A stretch of 64,000 bases of DNA from contig CANUEZ040000183.1 in assembly GCA_948099385.1 (NCBI GenBank), forward strand, positions 7,998,001 through 8,062,000, read 5' to 3'. Each line of letters begins with the position of its first letter. The stretch's first letter is position 1. The notes below the pieces were generated by a model. It did not search any database. It was not told where the DNA came from and was given only the letters and a program-made list of their open reading frames with translations. Both the position numbers and the translations under genes were made by a program. Positions 41,394-53,027 of this stretch are shown in pieces. This stretch comes from Fasciola hepatica. Taxonomy: Eukaryota > Platyhelminthes > Trematoda > Plagiorchiida > Fasciolidae.

Positions 41394-42407
41394 ATGTTTG
41401 AAAAATTCGGGTTTCACGTGACGGACCAGAATAAGTTCTTTCACGGATTTTCGATCACGTTCCCGTGCTGGATTAACGCTCCACTGTCTTTTAAGTCAAA
41501 GGCTCCGGTTAGGGTTCCCAAAGAAAAACCCCTTCTGCAGTGTGAGCAGCCACGAAGTATGATTCAACCAGAAACCCGCAGCATCTTTCCTGTAAAAGGC
41601 TGTACCAATTTCCCTTCTTTTAATTTAGGATCGATACAAAGCTCATGGGTAGTTGTGGCTCTAATGAAAGCAGTAGGAGTCGGGCATAAACCGAGCGCAT
41701 TTCTCAAGTCCAAATGTTCACTTCCCTTAGCTGCTTTCAAAGTCCGCACACCATGTCAGATAGAGCAACAGGCTGCCCTCGCTAAAACTCTTGACACTCC
41801 CAAAATGGATGTATGCTGTGTCTCCGAAACATGCACTCAAGACCCCACTTCTGTGATAACTCTCCGCGCCCCAAGTAAAACCTCAGCCTCTCGGTTCACT
41901 CTTCGCGTGTCGGGTTATTCGGTGTCTAGTGCTAGTGGTCAGGCTGGCGTTGGGATTTCTTGGGGCATGAAATCTGAGCGTGCACTGCTAGACTGGATTC
42001 CAGTCAGCTGCCGTTTGCGTGCAGTGCGGTTGGACGGTTCTGTTCGTGTTAACAACAACAAACTGAAGCATTCATGCGTGTTCGTCGTGTCTGTGTATGC
42101 CCCGACTGACTGCGGTTCCTCTGAAACCAAGGACGAAATCTGCCAGGATTTTCCTCAGCTGCTTCGAAGATTGCATTCAAAAGACATGGTGGTCATTGCT
42201 GGGGAATTCAACACCCAAGTTGGCCGCTTGGGAGATTCCGAAATGCACATAGAAGGTCCATTTGCTATACCAGCCGACCGAACCGATGACAGCGATCGTC
42301 TCATTCAGCTGTGTTATGACCACAAATTGTTTCTGGCAAGTACGAACTTCTGGCATAAGAAGCGGTATAAACTGACATGGCCTCCTCCTACGTCTTCACA
42401 ACGTTGA
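41394..42407 (+). pseudogene. RTE endonuclease ORF, 337 codons, RT lost downstream
   Basis: The longest plus-strand open frame. Its first roughly 115 codons are leader sequence without recognised domain. The endonuclease starts at AAFKVRTP and continues with KMDVCCVSETCTQD, VFVVSVYAPTDCGSS, VVIAGEFNTQVGRLG and RTDDSDRLIQLC. The usual GDFNAQ block reads GEFNT, replacing the catalytic Asp with Glu. The QIDHIVIGH and SDHALVCARL blocks follow in other frames (42410-42520), so the reading frame is broken at the end of the endonuclease. Confidence 0.8.
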
Positions 42408-43460
42408 ACTCAGGTTGATCATATTGTTATTGGTCATCGCTGGCTTCGATAAACTGAACATTGTCGTTCTTTTTGGTCTAGGCCTGAGGACTCAGATCAC
42501 GCCTTGGTTTGTGCTCGCCTCCGTTCACGTCTCGTCCGCGGTCGCACCAACGTAAATGCCGCCCGTCCCGCGCAATTGCCTCTAGGCGATAACCGGCGAT
42601 ATGATTTCGAGACGGCGCTATTAAAACGGTTGTCGATACAGCCGAATGTGCGCGACCTAGATGAACGATGGCAAGGAAGCATTATATGTCGCGTCTAATG
42701 CCAAACAGGACTCTGGTTCGAATAGGAATCACGAACGATGGATATCTTCGACATCAGTTAATCTATTGGATGCTCGCAGATCCGTCCATCCGGTTGCAAG
42801 GTTTCTTAAATAGCCTAAGCAGCAGCGTAGCAACGTTCGGGATGTGTTTTGCACCTTCAAAGTGTAAAATGCTGCTACAAAACAGGGTTGGCTCAACAAC
42901 AAACCGTGTGTTGGCAAGGGAAATTCTAGCTAAAGTAGATAAGTTTTGTTAATTGGGTATTTACATCTCACCAGGTGTACATATATAGGTTGTGTGATCG
43001 CGTATATAGAAGGTGCGTTTGGCTTTTGCCAGCCTCAGCTATATGTGGCGTCCGATTGACATCCGGTCGTCTGTCTAGGATCGAGTGTACAATGCGGCAG
43101 TTAGGCCCATTCTTCTATGTGGGTCAGAAACATGGCCATTACGAGTAGAAGATAAGCGAAAACCGTCGGTGTTCCAGTATCGATGTCTCCGTAGCACTGC
43201 CCGAATTTGGTGGGAACATCGTATCAGCAGTGTGAAGTTAGACGTAAGGTGTTGGAAACCATAGGTCAGTCTGTGGATCAAGTATTGAATCTAAACGGAT
43301 TAAGGTGAATGGGACATGTGTCACGTACGCCCACCGATAGACTTCCTCGGCGAACACCGTTCTCCGAGGCAGGTGGTGGTTGGAAGGTAGGTCGAGGTGG
43401 TCAACCCATGACATGGCGAAAAGGTATGAAAACCTTGACTACCGGACTTGGTCAAGTGAG

Positions 43461-44059
43461 ATCATTATCATCGTACAGCGTTCATCAGCAGGGTAAGCCC
43501 CACTGACCACTGCCTTTCTCACCATGTTGCACATGGAGATAGGAAGAATGAATATACAAGATGGAGAGGGGTAGGAAAATGAAACAACGCCCTAGTAGAC
43601 AACACACGGAGTACACAGTCTAACTGTAAAAATGCACATTGACCAATCATTTTGATTCGACAGAAAGTGACAACACGATCGCCACTATTCACGGTTTGCT
43701 GCCATATCCTTCAGTGTCTCCAGCTAACTGGTAGACGGATCTTTCGGACCCTAACCACGAAGATGTGAGACACCTACTATCCTAGGTTTGTTGTACATTT
43801 TCTCATTCCTCGTTGCCACGTCATCTGTTGACCTCCACATGGCTTCTTCCACTCCCCAGAAGGAACGAAGAATACAGCACGGTACGGTAAACGTGTTTGT
43901 CATACGTAACACGGGCCCCAACCAACGAAGTCTACAAAGCTGGATACGCTGTGATCGAACGTTTTCTGAATTAGTGCCAAATACTTTATTTTTGACCTCA
44001 GCATTGCTCACTCGGTCAATCCACCCAATCTCAGCGATACTACGGAAACATCGGTGGCC
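43461..44059 (-). mobile_element. 5'-truncated RTE copy nested in another RTE
   Basis: Collinear with 6208-6850 of the full-length copy, including the conserved 3' UTR, the GATGATAATGAT-type tail and the VSNAEVKNKVFGTNSENV block. It is flanked by AAGTGAG (43454-43460) and AAGAGAG (44060-44066), a probable 7-bp target duplication with one change. Removing it joins GGTCAAGTGAG to ACGTCAGACTTCTG, matching the uninterrupted paralogue at 5786-5820. Confidence 0.85.
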
Positions 44060-44715
44060 AAGAGAGACGTCAGACTTCTGGGTTGGGGCCCACGCAACTC
44101 ACCTACCAAATGGTTGGAGGCATTAAGTGATATGGTTAGGTGTCGCGGCCGGTGGCGTAGTTGCATTGGGACTCTTCCTTTGTCTTCGTGATTCCTGCTT
44201 ATCACTCTGATTTTTGGGTCTCTCACTTTATGCTTCTATTCTTTCTGCCCTCTACTAGACGATGCTGTAGGGTACCAAACGAAACCAGAGCACAGAAATG
44301 CGAGGTTGGTGGTTGTGTAAACTGAAACTGTGCACACACAATCAATGGAGGCATATGTGCACGCCGAAAACAAGTAAATGTTTCCAAAAAATGTATGACG
44401 ATCATGTTACGCAAACAAACTTGGTTTATGACTGTCAAAACGAGGTGGATTTGTAGTTTGGAAAAATGTCTGCAGTCGACCAATTCCAATTGACTGTGAC
44501 AAAAATACCTAACCAGTTTTGCAAATATCAGAAATAGGAACAACCTGGAGATCGGTAGTGTGGTGTGCAAGTCCATGTTGACAGATGAAATTCGGCAAAT
44601 GAGAGCAGAGAGCGAAAGGCGCATGGTAAATTCTTATACGACGGTAAGTGGACGCATAACCGAATGAATGAGGCGAGTGTTTGCGAAGAAGAAGAGAAAT
44701 AAGAAAAATACTCAC

Positions 44716-44827
44716 CGATCAAATTGATCATAGCCTCGTTGTAAACGGCATACAATCGAATTAGATCCCGATACAAATGCAAATGTGCCACCCGAAGTAC
44801 CGAGTTGACGAGTTCGTTATACGTGGC
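44716..44827 (-). CDS. PICALM: PICALM-like exon (ANTH domain)
   Basis: Acceptor GGATATAG precedes 44827 and donor GTGAGT follows 44716. The exon has 37 codons plus one base. It begins ATYNELVNSVLRVA and continues HLHLYRDLIRLYAVYNEAMI then NLI. This corresponds to CALM NSNELTNGV and LLFKDAIRLFAAYNEGIINL, a highly conserved ANTH segment. Phase 1 at the end matches the two-base start of the exon at 31316. This is one of the strongest exons for family assignment. Confidence 0.92.
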
Positions 44828-45944
44828 CTATATCCGAGTGCACGTAGAAATTTGTGGATGCATGCATGTTTAGCAGGGGGGTTGAGAGAGCAGAACGGAA
44901 AAGACAAAAAGTGGTTTGACGATACCGGCACGCAAGCGTTTGGACTGTACAATTAACCTGTGTGGTTTATGCAACACAATCTTAAATGACAACCCCCTCC
45001 CCACACACATATATATACAAACAAATGCACAGACATGAATGACCGTGCAATTTTGCAGACCGATGCAGCTGTGACCTTGGGTGAGAGATAATCAATATGC
45101 ATATATCTACACTTGGTACGGACAAGTGCACACACTGAGACACATAAGTTGGATTGAGAAGAACCTCAATCAGAAAGTACAACAATACTCACTCGCATTG
45201 GCTACGTAAGACTGGTAGGACAAAAATGGTCGACTATCTACTGGTGGATCTGATAAGATTATGGTTCAGAATACGAAGCCGAGCACTTCGACGGATGAAA
45301 ATGATTGGGTCACCTGTCGCCCAAATGACATAATCCTGAGGACAATGATTGGGGTTTGTTTTTGAGTGGAGCGACGTTCCTGCATTGAACGAACCGTTCG
45401 TCAGTAGGTCCTGAAAATCTCCCTGAAAAGTGAACTCGTGAACGTGACACGACGGACCGGGCCGATCAACCGATCCGCTTACCTAACCCGTGCTAGCATG
45501 GGACAAACGCGTAAGTCATAAGTACAGACAGTCCACAAAATCGTATGAAACCCAAGTAACCGCATTAGGTGGCGCTTTGAGAACAACCGAATCAGCCCGA
45601 CAAGGATTCACTTCGAATACTGTGTGTTGTCCATTCATTAATACACTTTTTCCACGCTGCGCTGATGCTGGCGAGTTGATGCGATATGGGCTGCGAAACG
45701 GAGATTCTTTGAAAAGGTCGTCCGTGAGACACAGCAAATAGACTACGAAGGTTGTAACATCTGCTGCTTTCCATATCACAAGGAGACACGAAACTTTGCC
45801 ATCGGCGTGGACGACATTTTTCAGTTCGAAGCGGACAACAAAGTGCTCTAAGGATCGATGGGAATCCTTGTGCAATAAAATATGGGACCATACAGGACAC
45901 ATGGGATTAGGATCCGAAATGTTCATCCTTTTTTCCCGCCGCCG

Positions 45945-46070
45945 ATGTGAGTACATCAGCTTTGTGACTCGGAAAGCATGTTCTCTTGGATTTGCTTACT
46001 GGTATTGCTATGGCAACCGTTTATCTATCACCGGTCAGTTGTATGCTGTAACAGTCAGACCGATTGTTAT
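45945..46070 (+). mobile_element. Short RTE RT fragment
   Basis: ISFVTRKACSLGFAYWYCYG then LSITGQLYAVTVRPIVI matches the thumb-side block ISTRISKARAAYAGLKHLWL then LKGRVYCAAVRSVF. It is short and its flanks are unrecognised. Confidence 0.5.
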
Positions 46071-46619
46071 AGGTAAAGGAGAAATGTGATCTCTGTAATT
46101 TAGGCATCCATAAACTGTTCGATGTCATCGGTATCCGAAGCCCACGGACGGTATCACGATCATTTCCGCCCATCTGGTGCTTCCGAGAATCTCTGTCCAC
46201 GCATTTATGGATACTATTTCAACTCGCGACCGAAATGTCATTGTTCTCGAGGTTAGCTGCGATCAACCCTTACGTAGAACTACTGGCAAATCACAGTTGT
46301 GACTCCTCAGCGGACTCTTGTAACCTGAGCATCCCACTAACAGTCCGAATGCATAGATTAGGTTGTTGTGAACATTCCTAAAGTGTGATGCTACCGGCTG
46401 AAGAAACTTGCCAGGTTTCCCAAACATCACCCGAGAACTTCAAAGAACGATTAGCATTTTTGATGTCATAAGTGAATGATGAATGATACTCATCACCAAG
46501 TCAATGAATGCGATATGTAAGCATATAATACAAACATAACATGGAAATAAAGAACGGAATAAATATTACATATGCCGGATGAAGGTGGGAACAGGAACCA
46601 CAAGAGTTCAGTAGGTGAG

Positions 46620-46633
46620 CCACACACACACAC

Positions 46634-46690
<57 letters not shown>
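46620..46690. repeat. (CA)n then (GA)n compound microsatellite
   Basis: About seven CA units followed by GA units with one A interruption near 46651. Confidence 0.95.
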
Positions 46691-46694
<4 letters not shown>

Positions 46695-47059
46695 GAGCCA
46701 CTGCGTGTAATTATCAGTTAAATTACGAAATACCTAGCGAATAGCCATCACTTGGCCAGCTCTACTTCTCTTCTCCGTTCCCTGTTTTCAGTCCCTGGGC
46801 ATGACTAGTCATGTCTAGAGACTGGAAATGGCACGCAAGCAAATACGTTGGGCAGGCATATGAAGAACATCTCCGAGCGAACAGAGTCGATGCCCAGTGA
46901 TTATCTCACACCCAACACAAAACGACGAACCTCATCGATGTTCATGTGATCGACGTTTCAGAGATACCAATGATCGGATACAGAAAGTTACCGAGCGGTG
47001 TCAGTGTGAAGCGACCAGGTTTCGAAACTACAAAGCAAAACGATCTCTAAATCTCTCCT

Positions 47060-47150
47060 TGTCTGAGGGCGGTGGTGGAGCTCACATTTCTGACCTCCGC
47101 AGTGGCAGATAAATGATCTAAACCACTCGATCACCACCACTGATCAAGCA
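47060..47150 (-). repeat. SINE-A head only
   Basis: Forward strand GGTGGTGGAGCTCACATTTC and CTAAACCACTCGATCACCAC, the complement of B-box and A-box regions; the body is absent. Confidence 0.6.
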
Positions 47151-47879
47151 CTATTGGAGTCCTTGTACAAATCACTGACAAATGAATCTTACAGTGAGGG
47201 TTTGCATCCCAGCATTGTCAATCAACTTTGGCAATGGATCGCTTCATTGGCGCCGGACTCACCATTATGTCAAAACCTAGAGGCTTACGAAATCAAAGCT
47301 CAGAGTCGGTGTTGCTGAATTTTCGACAGTACCGAGTGAATGTTCGGCTGTCCCGTTCCAGTTTGTTCACGATTAGGCTAGAAACACAACACACGGGGCA
47401 ACCAAGTGAGTGACTTGTGCACTTTATGACCCTGGAGCGACTATCATCAAAAATTACTATCGGCATGCTTTTTCATATCAAGCCCGTGTTCATATGACCT
47501 GATGGATGCTGGAGAGGCTGCCGCGTACTCGCCATCTGTGAGGGACACAGTCCAGGTTCTCGGATGATTAGATTTCCTCGGAAAATATTATCTTTCCTGT
47601 AAAAATGCCAAACTATCAAGATGTCTTTATCGATCTCGATTTCGATTGACTTGTATTGAATTTAAATTTTCTAACCCGCTCCACAAGACATTAGCGGCGC
47701 AATCTGGGTCACTTGTTGATCTCTCTCGCTTTCTCGTTTGTCCAATTTTCCTACTCTGTTGCATCATCCCTCGGGGGGAGGGGGGGGGGTCAATGTTGAC
47801 TCTATACGGACCGGTATTAAATTAACGGTGGAGTGCATTTGGTCTTCTGAGTCGTAGTTACACGGGTCACTTTGGACTG

Positions 47880-48175
47880 AACCTTGTGTTCGCTCACTCA
47901 CTGGCTAGTGGTCGAGCTTGTAATGGAATTTTGCGTTCTGTGCCATTATTGTGGCGCAGCAACCCAGGCCATCTGTGTTGTGTAATCAAGGAATCCATAC
48001 AGACGGGCATTGTATCACTGTGCGTGGTCCCCGCGATTGGCCTCAGCTGGATAAATGTTGTGAGTGTCTTAGCTGCCGTGGTTCAGGGCTTGTGTCAACC
48101 CACGGAAAGAATTCTGTCTTTCACTCTGACGATACAACAGTATGTTTACGATTCTCAATTCCTTTTATTCTAAGT
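47880..48175 (+). mobile_element. Possible CR1-like 5' ORF segment
   Basis: Reads LLWRSNPGH then, in the next frame, PSVLCNQGIHTDGHCIT and LDKCCECLSCRGSGL. The order recalls CR1-like ORFs with a GDVExNPGP-type sequence followed by a Cys-rich finger, but the 2A-like motif is degraded and the finger incomplete. It may belong with the remnant at 49545. Confidence 0.3.
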
Positions 48176-48967
48176 GCGTAAGCGTAAGTAAGATGGAAAA
48201 GATCAAGCTCACGGCAGAGTACTGTACTACCAAGGTGAACCGAAAACAGTGAATTGGAGATTTAGAGCACAGAAACACACTAGCTATTCACTTCCCTCTT
48301 CCGTCAGTAGTACAGGAATGGTAATGCAACAAACAATAGCGAAAGTGTGTCTATTTTTCACACCACAGCGGTCTTTATTAACCTTACGCATCATAGAAAC
48401 ATTCATTTCTGTATACCCTGATGATAAGATAACATTCGGGTCATGTGACCAACGGAATGCAAACGCGTTTGTTTTCGTGCGTAACTTTCAAACCAGATGG
48501 TGTCCGTAAGCGTCGTCACGTTGACGACTTTCGGTGTATCGTATTCAAATCGACACTGGTTACACAACCTCATATGCTAATCCATATATCAGTCAATATG
48601 GAAAGTCAAGCGTGGTATGTCAGTCAGCACTACACACGACATTCTGTCCCTCTCCATGGGGGAGGAGGGGGGTGGAACGACGAGTGAAAGGATGAAAGAA
48701 AAGCAGATCAGAAACTCGCAACTACGTGCAGTTGACCCAAACGTAGATAGACGTTTTCCTGTTCAATCACACGTAGACTTAAACGTAAACGAGATCTTGA
48801 CTAACATACTTTATTTACATAAATAGATATACACTGATAGTAAGTAGTATGTAAACGTGTGGACAAAAATTCCCCGGAAGCCCACAACCGATTTCGCGGT
48901 TGTTGCCACTCATCAGGTATGCGTACCCGGTGCTCTGCTGCCCACTCGTCTTCTAATTAGACCCTAG

Positions 48968-48970
<3 letters not shown>

Positions 48971-49006
<36 letters not shown>
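48971..49006. repeat. (AT)n microsatellite, 36 bp
   Basis: Uninterrupted AT units. Confidence 0.95.
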
Positions 49007-49008
<2 letters not shown>

Positions 49009-49544
49009 TCGAATGTGTGGTTTACGGAATTAACATGTCCTCAACGTAAAACGTTACAACCTGATACAAACATTATGTCATACTGAAGAAATAGCATCAG
49101 AATATTTCGACATTTAAAAAACAGGCCATTATAATCAAATCAAGGCTTTTATGGGGCAAAATGTTGCAACTGAACCCTTGAAATTTCCATGGTTCCGCTA
49201 CTGTAAAAGGATTTCATAAATGAACGGATTTGTCCACGGCAATAACCTGAATACACCGATTGGAGGTATAACCTGACGTATTACCTCACAGAATTTCTCC
49301 TAGAAGAACTTACAAACTGACAGACTGGATAAATGTATTGTTCATAGTGTCGCAGATAAGACTCCAGCAATTTGGACGACCATGATTTATTCCATCTCAT
49401 AACAACCCGCGTAATAAGTTTCACATATGGAAGTCACCGAAATGAGTTTCTTCTCGAATTTATTATCATGGATATCGTTCTTGTGAGCCCCTAATGCTTC
49501 AATGCTATACCTGTACACCCCTCCAATGAAAGCCCTCCTTCATG

Positions 49545-51262
49545 ATTCCCTTGTTTTCTGCGGATTTTGAACCTTTTTCTACCGCGGATATTTTTAAAAC
49601 TCTTCGAAAGTGCAAAACATAGTCGGTTTTTGGTCCTGATGTTCTTCCTCCAGCGATTCTTAGGTATGGTGCTACTCAACTTACTACCCAGATGACCACT
49701 TTTATGAACGAGTTTCTATCCAGATATTCAACTACAGATCTGTGCCGTCCAGTTACCATCATTCTAACTCCCAAACGCTCCAACATGAATGGTGGAGTTG
49801 AACAGTTTCGCCCCACTGCCCTCACATTTGCCACCTTTAAAGACTGCTTTTGCCTGTCTTCAAACGCATCTCAATGTGTCACCTGACCCTTTTCAGTGTG
49901 TTCATAAACCTAAAAGATCCACCTTTGATGCTGTAGCCCGCTCGGTCCATTTCATCACTAAATCTTTTATTAACTTTGAGCGACCTGTCCGCTGTGTATC
50001 TCTCTACCTGTATTCAACCTTTGATTCAGTACCCCGATCTCGTCTACACTAGAAGCTTAAATCTTTCGATTGCCCCGCACAACTTCTTTCCTGGCTATCA
50101 AACTATTTTCATGAACGAGTTCAGCAAACTAAGGTCGGGCTAAACATTTAAACAATTCCAGTGTACTCCCAGATGCAGCGTTATCCTCTTCTTTATTTCC
50201 GACTGATATTAGCGATCATCCGGTTTCTTCTCCATCCAACATATTCAAATGTGCTGATGACATTGTCCTTTGTCAAACTAATCATAATTATGTAATGGAA
50301 AACCCACTTGCATTTTTCATATCGAAAAGTCGAACGCCGCGGGCCGGAACCGAACCGGCGACCCTCCGCATACCGGGCAGATGCTCTACCAGCTGAGCTA
50401 TCGCGGTCCGGACAGTCGGGTGTGAATCTTAGGAAATCCGATGAAAATCTATCTCGAATAGAATGTTTTTCTTCCACATTGGGCCTAAAAGTGATTCAAT
50501 CTAAATGTCTTGAATGTGTTTTCAGTCTCTCTCGCTCATCTTTTCCCACTGATCTTGTTACATGGAATTCCAAGTCCCTACTTAGAATCAGCTCCCTAAA
50601 GTATCTGGGCGTTACGTAGACGCCAATTTGAGATGGACATTGCACATGCAGTACTGTGTCAGTAAACTGCGACGCCTATCTTTTCAAGTAAGAAAGCTTA
50701 GGTAGTTTCGTACCCTATCAACTATTGTCTCCAAATTCACTTTTCAGTTTGTCCTTCCGGTCTTATTATACTACTCACCCGTGACTTTTTCCGGCCTTTT
50801 GAAACAAGATTTCAAAGCCTTTCGTCACGGATTAGTAATTACTAGCTGCATTTCATCCTTCTCCTTTGACTTTCGTTTAAATGAACTAGTCAAGTAACAT
50901 ATTGAATCTTGCGTAGCTCTAGCCCACAAAATACCACAGGATCCAACGCATCCACCACACTCTGACTTATCTCTTTGTCGCTCGCTCTCTCATTCTCTAG
51001 ATCTGAATTTCGACACCTTTCTACTAAATCAACCTGTAGAAAAACTCTCTTGTTCCCTATCTGGCGCGGTTACTGACTAACAAAGACAAGAGTAAAACAG
51101 AATTATTTTCTCAATTTTGGTTGATGTTTTCCTTTCCTTTACCACTCTCATATACCTTTACCCACCATTGTTGTATATTTTGCACATTTTATCTCAGTTT
51201 TGTCATTGTTTTTTTGATTGAAAGGGGAGCATACTGTTTGCAAGTCTATGGCACAAATAAAA
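49545..51262 (+). mobile_element. CR1/jockey-like non-LTR retrotransposon remnant
   Basis: RT blocks in order across broken frames: ADIFKTLRKCKT-SVFGPDVL near 49585-49645, PKRSNMNGGVEQFRPTALTF near 49773, DPFQCVHKPKRSTFDAVARS near 49886, YLYSTFDSVPRSRLH near 50009, FKCADDIVLCQT near 50248 (ADD catalytic block) and SLKYLGVT near 50595. KPKRST and the ADDIVLC context point to the CR1/jockey side rather than RTE. It ends near AAATAAAAATAC at 51256. A SINE-B (50290-50440) sits between the ADD block and the QSKCLECVFS block. Confidence 0.75.
50290..50440 (-). repeat. SINE-B, 5'-truncated, inside the CR1-like RT
   Basis: The minus-strand tRNA-like segment 50408-50335 folds by eye as a cloverleaf: D-arm GCTC...GAGC, anticodon stem TCTGC/GCGGA with loop CCGGTAT (GGT, Thr-like, but position 33 is C not T), T-arm GCCGG/CCGGC. 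Acceptor pairing is imperfect, so it is probably not a functional tRNA. It is followed by GCAAGTGGGTTTTCCATTAC. Confidence 0.75.
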
Positions 51263-51458
51263 ATACCTTTATTGAGCGTATAATGCTGGCTTTTGACCGA
51301 CCAAAAGATCAAACATCTAAGTTGGCTTTAACTTTCTTCGCAATGGCGTGTAAGAATTTACACAGGAATACTCTCTCCGGATGTATTTATTGCTCTTTGG
51401 CCGTTCTTTTTTTACCAAAACCGACAAAACAGCATTACGTAAGTCGAATGTGTCGGTT

Positions 51459-51463
<5 letters not shown>

Positions 51464-51534
<71 letters not shown>
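51464..51534. repeat. (TA)n microsatellite, 71 bp
   Basis: Uninterrupted TA units about 200 bp beyond the CR1-like 3' end. Confidence 0.95.
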
Positions 51535-51537
<3 letters not shown>

Positions 51538-51802
51538 GCATTTCACAAATGGGGCATTGCGAGTCCTATTCATTCGGCTTCAGTTAGCTCTAAATTCAAC
51601 TTTTCGCAGATAAAGAGCTGATAACGCTTTACGAGTTCTGTCCATGTTCAATTCGCGTCCTGTTTCGATCTGTGTCTATCTGGTTTCGGACTTCGAACTG
51701 AGAACACCCTCCGAGCGACGTCTAGGTATCACTGGATGTCCGTGATCGGTGTGAATGAAACTATTCCGCTGATGCGCTCTTGTCCGTTGCTTGTTCTCTT
51801 GC

Positions 51803-52045
51803 ATTTTTTTATCGCATGCATCCGCATAAGTGTAATGGAAGGGATATACCCCATAGCCACAAAGTCCCACTGCACTGTTAGGGAAAACCAGCACCTAGCT
51901 TGGAGTGGAGGACGACAGAGGTCAGGTGTGACAACGTGCCCGACAACAGCGGATAGTAGTCTACCAGCAGTGACCGGCGTCGGTGGGGAGTTCGCACCTC
52001 TGACCTCCGAGGTGATAACCAAAACGCCCTAAACTACTCGACCAC
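51803..52045 (-). repeat. SINE-A, full copy
   Basis: Forward strand TTTTTTATCGCATGCATCCG at the tail and CCTAAACTACTCGACCACCA at the head. Body and head are both well preserved, so it is a good reference copy. Confidence 0.85.
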
Positions 52046-52729
52046 CACTGGTCGATTGTTTGGTGACTCTTGTCTGTACTAAACTTTTGATTATGGCTTT
52101 GTTGCAAGTGGATTCAAGCCTGACATCGAATTCTCAATTACCTAGGAATACTGTTATCAACCGAGTGCTTACTGATCATTCGAGTGAATGTTGACCTAAT
52201 CTGTACATTTGTCTGATGTCCAATTCAGACAATCAATTTGCCCATGCGCTAGGAGCGGTCGCTTTGGTTACTACCTCCTAGAGACAGCCTCAATGGAGAA
52301 CGGTGAGAAAGTACAGGAACATGAAAGGAATAGTAAAAGAACTTCAAATATTAATATCAAGTCCGATGTGTAGTGAATGATGATTAACCTGCGGCGCCAC
52401 TCAAGACTTTCGTATTTGTAAGCTCCGCCTGTACTCGATGGGCAGACAGAGCGTTGATTCGGGGCTGTGCATATCGAATTCAGACCATATTCAGTGCGAT
52501 TCAGATGTGATAAACACACACCCGCACAATGATCTCACTGCGGCATCTTTTTTACAATCCCCCTCCCCTTGTCACTCGTTTCATTCCTCGCAGACTTTGA
52601 CCCCATACAAAGTGCGTAGGTCTTTGTATCATTTATCCCGAAAACAATAATTCATCTTAGTCTGATGCTCGCTCCAAACGAGCGTATGAGTACAATGACA
52701 ATAAATGACAATAGCACCGATAAACTCAC

Positions 52730-52786
52730 ATCAAATGCCAACAGAGCGTCCAACTGCTTCTCGATAACCGGAAGTGTCTTGCTTAG
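52730..52786 (-). CDS. PICALM: PICALM-like exon (ANTH domain)
   Basis: A long pyrimidine-rich stretch ending in ATACAG precedes 52786, and donor GTGAGT follows 52730. The exon is exactly 19 codons, phase 0 on both sides, reading LSKTLPVIEKQLDALLAFD. It matches the CALM block LLKTVPIIQNQMDALLDFN residue for residue in length. The open frame continues upstream of the acceptor, but those residues lie in the polypyrimidine tract and are taken as intron. The intron after it (to 44827) is 7.9 kb. Confidence 0.88.
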
Positions 52787-52993
52787 CTGTATTCCATCGC
52801 GAAACAAAGGGTAGAACGGGTCAAATAAGATGACAGACAAGAATAAGTACACAGTGTGTTGTCTAGCACTTGATAGACATGCTCCGAATTGAACGGTAAA
52901 TCTAGATAACATCCGCAAATCAATACAAGCATTGTTATTCAGTGGGCATTTTGCAAACGGTAAATATTAGTTGATCGTCAGGTCTATACCCAC

Positions 52994-53027
52994 CATTTTG
53001 TTCTTTCGTGCACCGTACATTTGCCGA
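52994..53027 (-). CDS. PICALM: PICALM-like 34-nt microexon (ANTH domain)
   Basis: This short exon was inferred to repair a phase gap: the previous exon leaves two bases and the next begins in phase 0. Bases 53027-52994 begin after TTGAG and end before GTGGGT. They supply one completing base plus eleven codons (RQMYGARKNKM), so the join reads KLG-RQMYGARKNKM-LSKTLP. The CALM counterpart has twelve residues between the KRG and LLKTVP blocks, so the length fits. TTCTAAT upstream could serve as branch point. The acceptor is weak and residue identity low, so another small exon could exist instead. Confidence 0.55.

Larger units (their letters stand above)
40465..44328 (+). mobile_element. RTE copy with preserved 5' end, nested insertion and RT deletion
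   Basis: The 5' end (CGACGAGGCTGCACCTT) aligns with the 5' end of the full-length minus copy (CGATGAGACTACACCTT). TGTGCACACAC occurs just before it (40454-40464) and just after the 3' UTR (44329-44339), a probable 11-bp target duplication. The leader contains a (TA)n array (41051-41145). The endonuclease is nearly intact; much of RT between about 42700 and 42830 is deleted; APSKCKMLLQ is present near 42855. The C-terminal region is split by a minus-strand RTE at 43461-44059. The last blocks resume at 44067 with LLGWGPRNSPTKWLEALSDM in shifted frame. Confidence 0.8.
44828..52729 (-). other. Intron, 7.9 kb
   Basis: Contains a small RTE RT fragment 45945-46070 (plus), (CA)n/(GA)n 46620-46690, a SINE-A head 47060-47150 (minus), a CR1-like 5' segment 47880-48175, (AT)n 48971-49006, a CR1/jockey-like RT remnant 49545-51262 with SINE-B inside, (TA)n 51464-51534, and a full SINE-A 51803-52045 (minus). 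No feature recognised in 44830-45940, 46100-46600 or 48180-48960. Confidence 0.6.

Noticed and set aside
45516..45956. 146-codon minus-strand open frame
   Set aside because: No recognised motif, no splice context, and next to an RTE fragment on the other strand; length is possible by chance in 64 kb.
50335..50408. tRNA-Thr gene (GGT)
   Set aside because: Acceptor stem pairs poorly, position 33 is C, and the same segment recurs within SINE-B copies, so it is repeat-derived.
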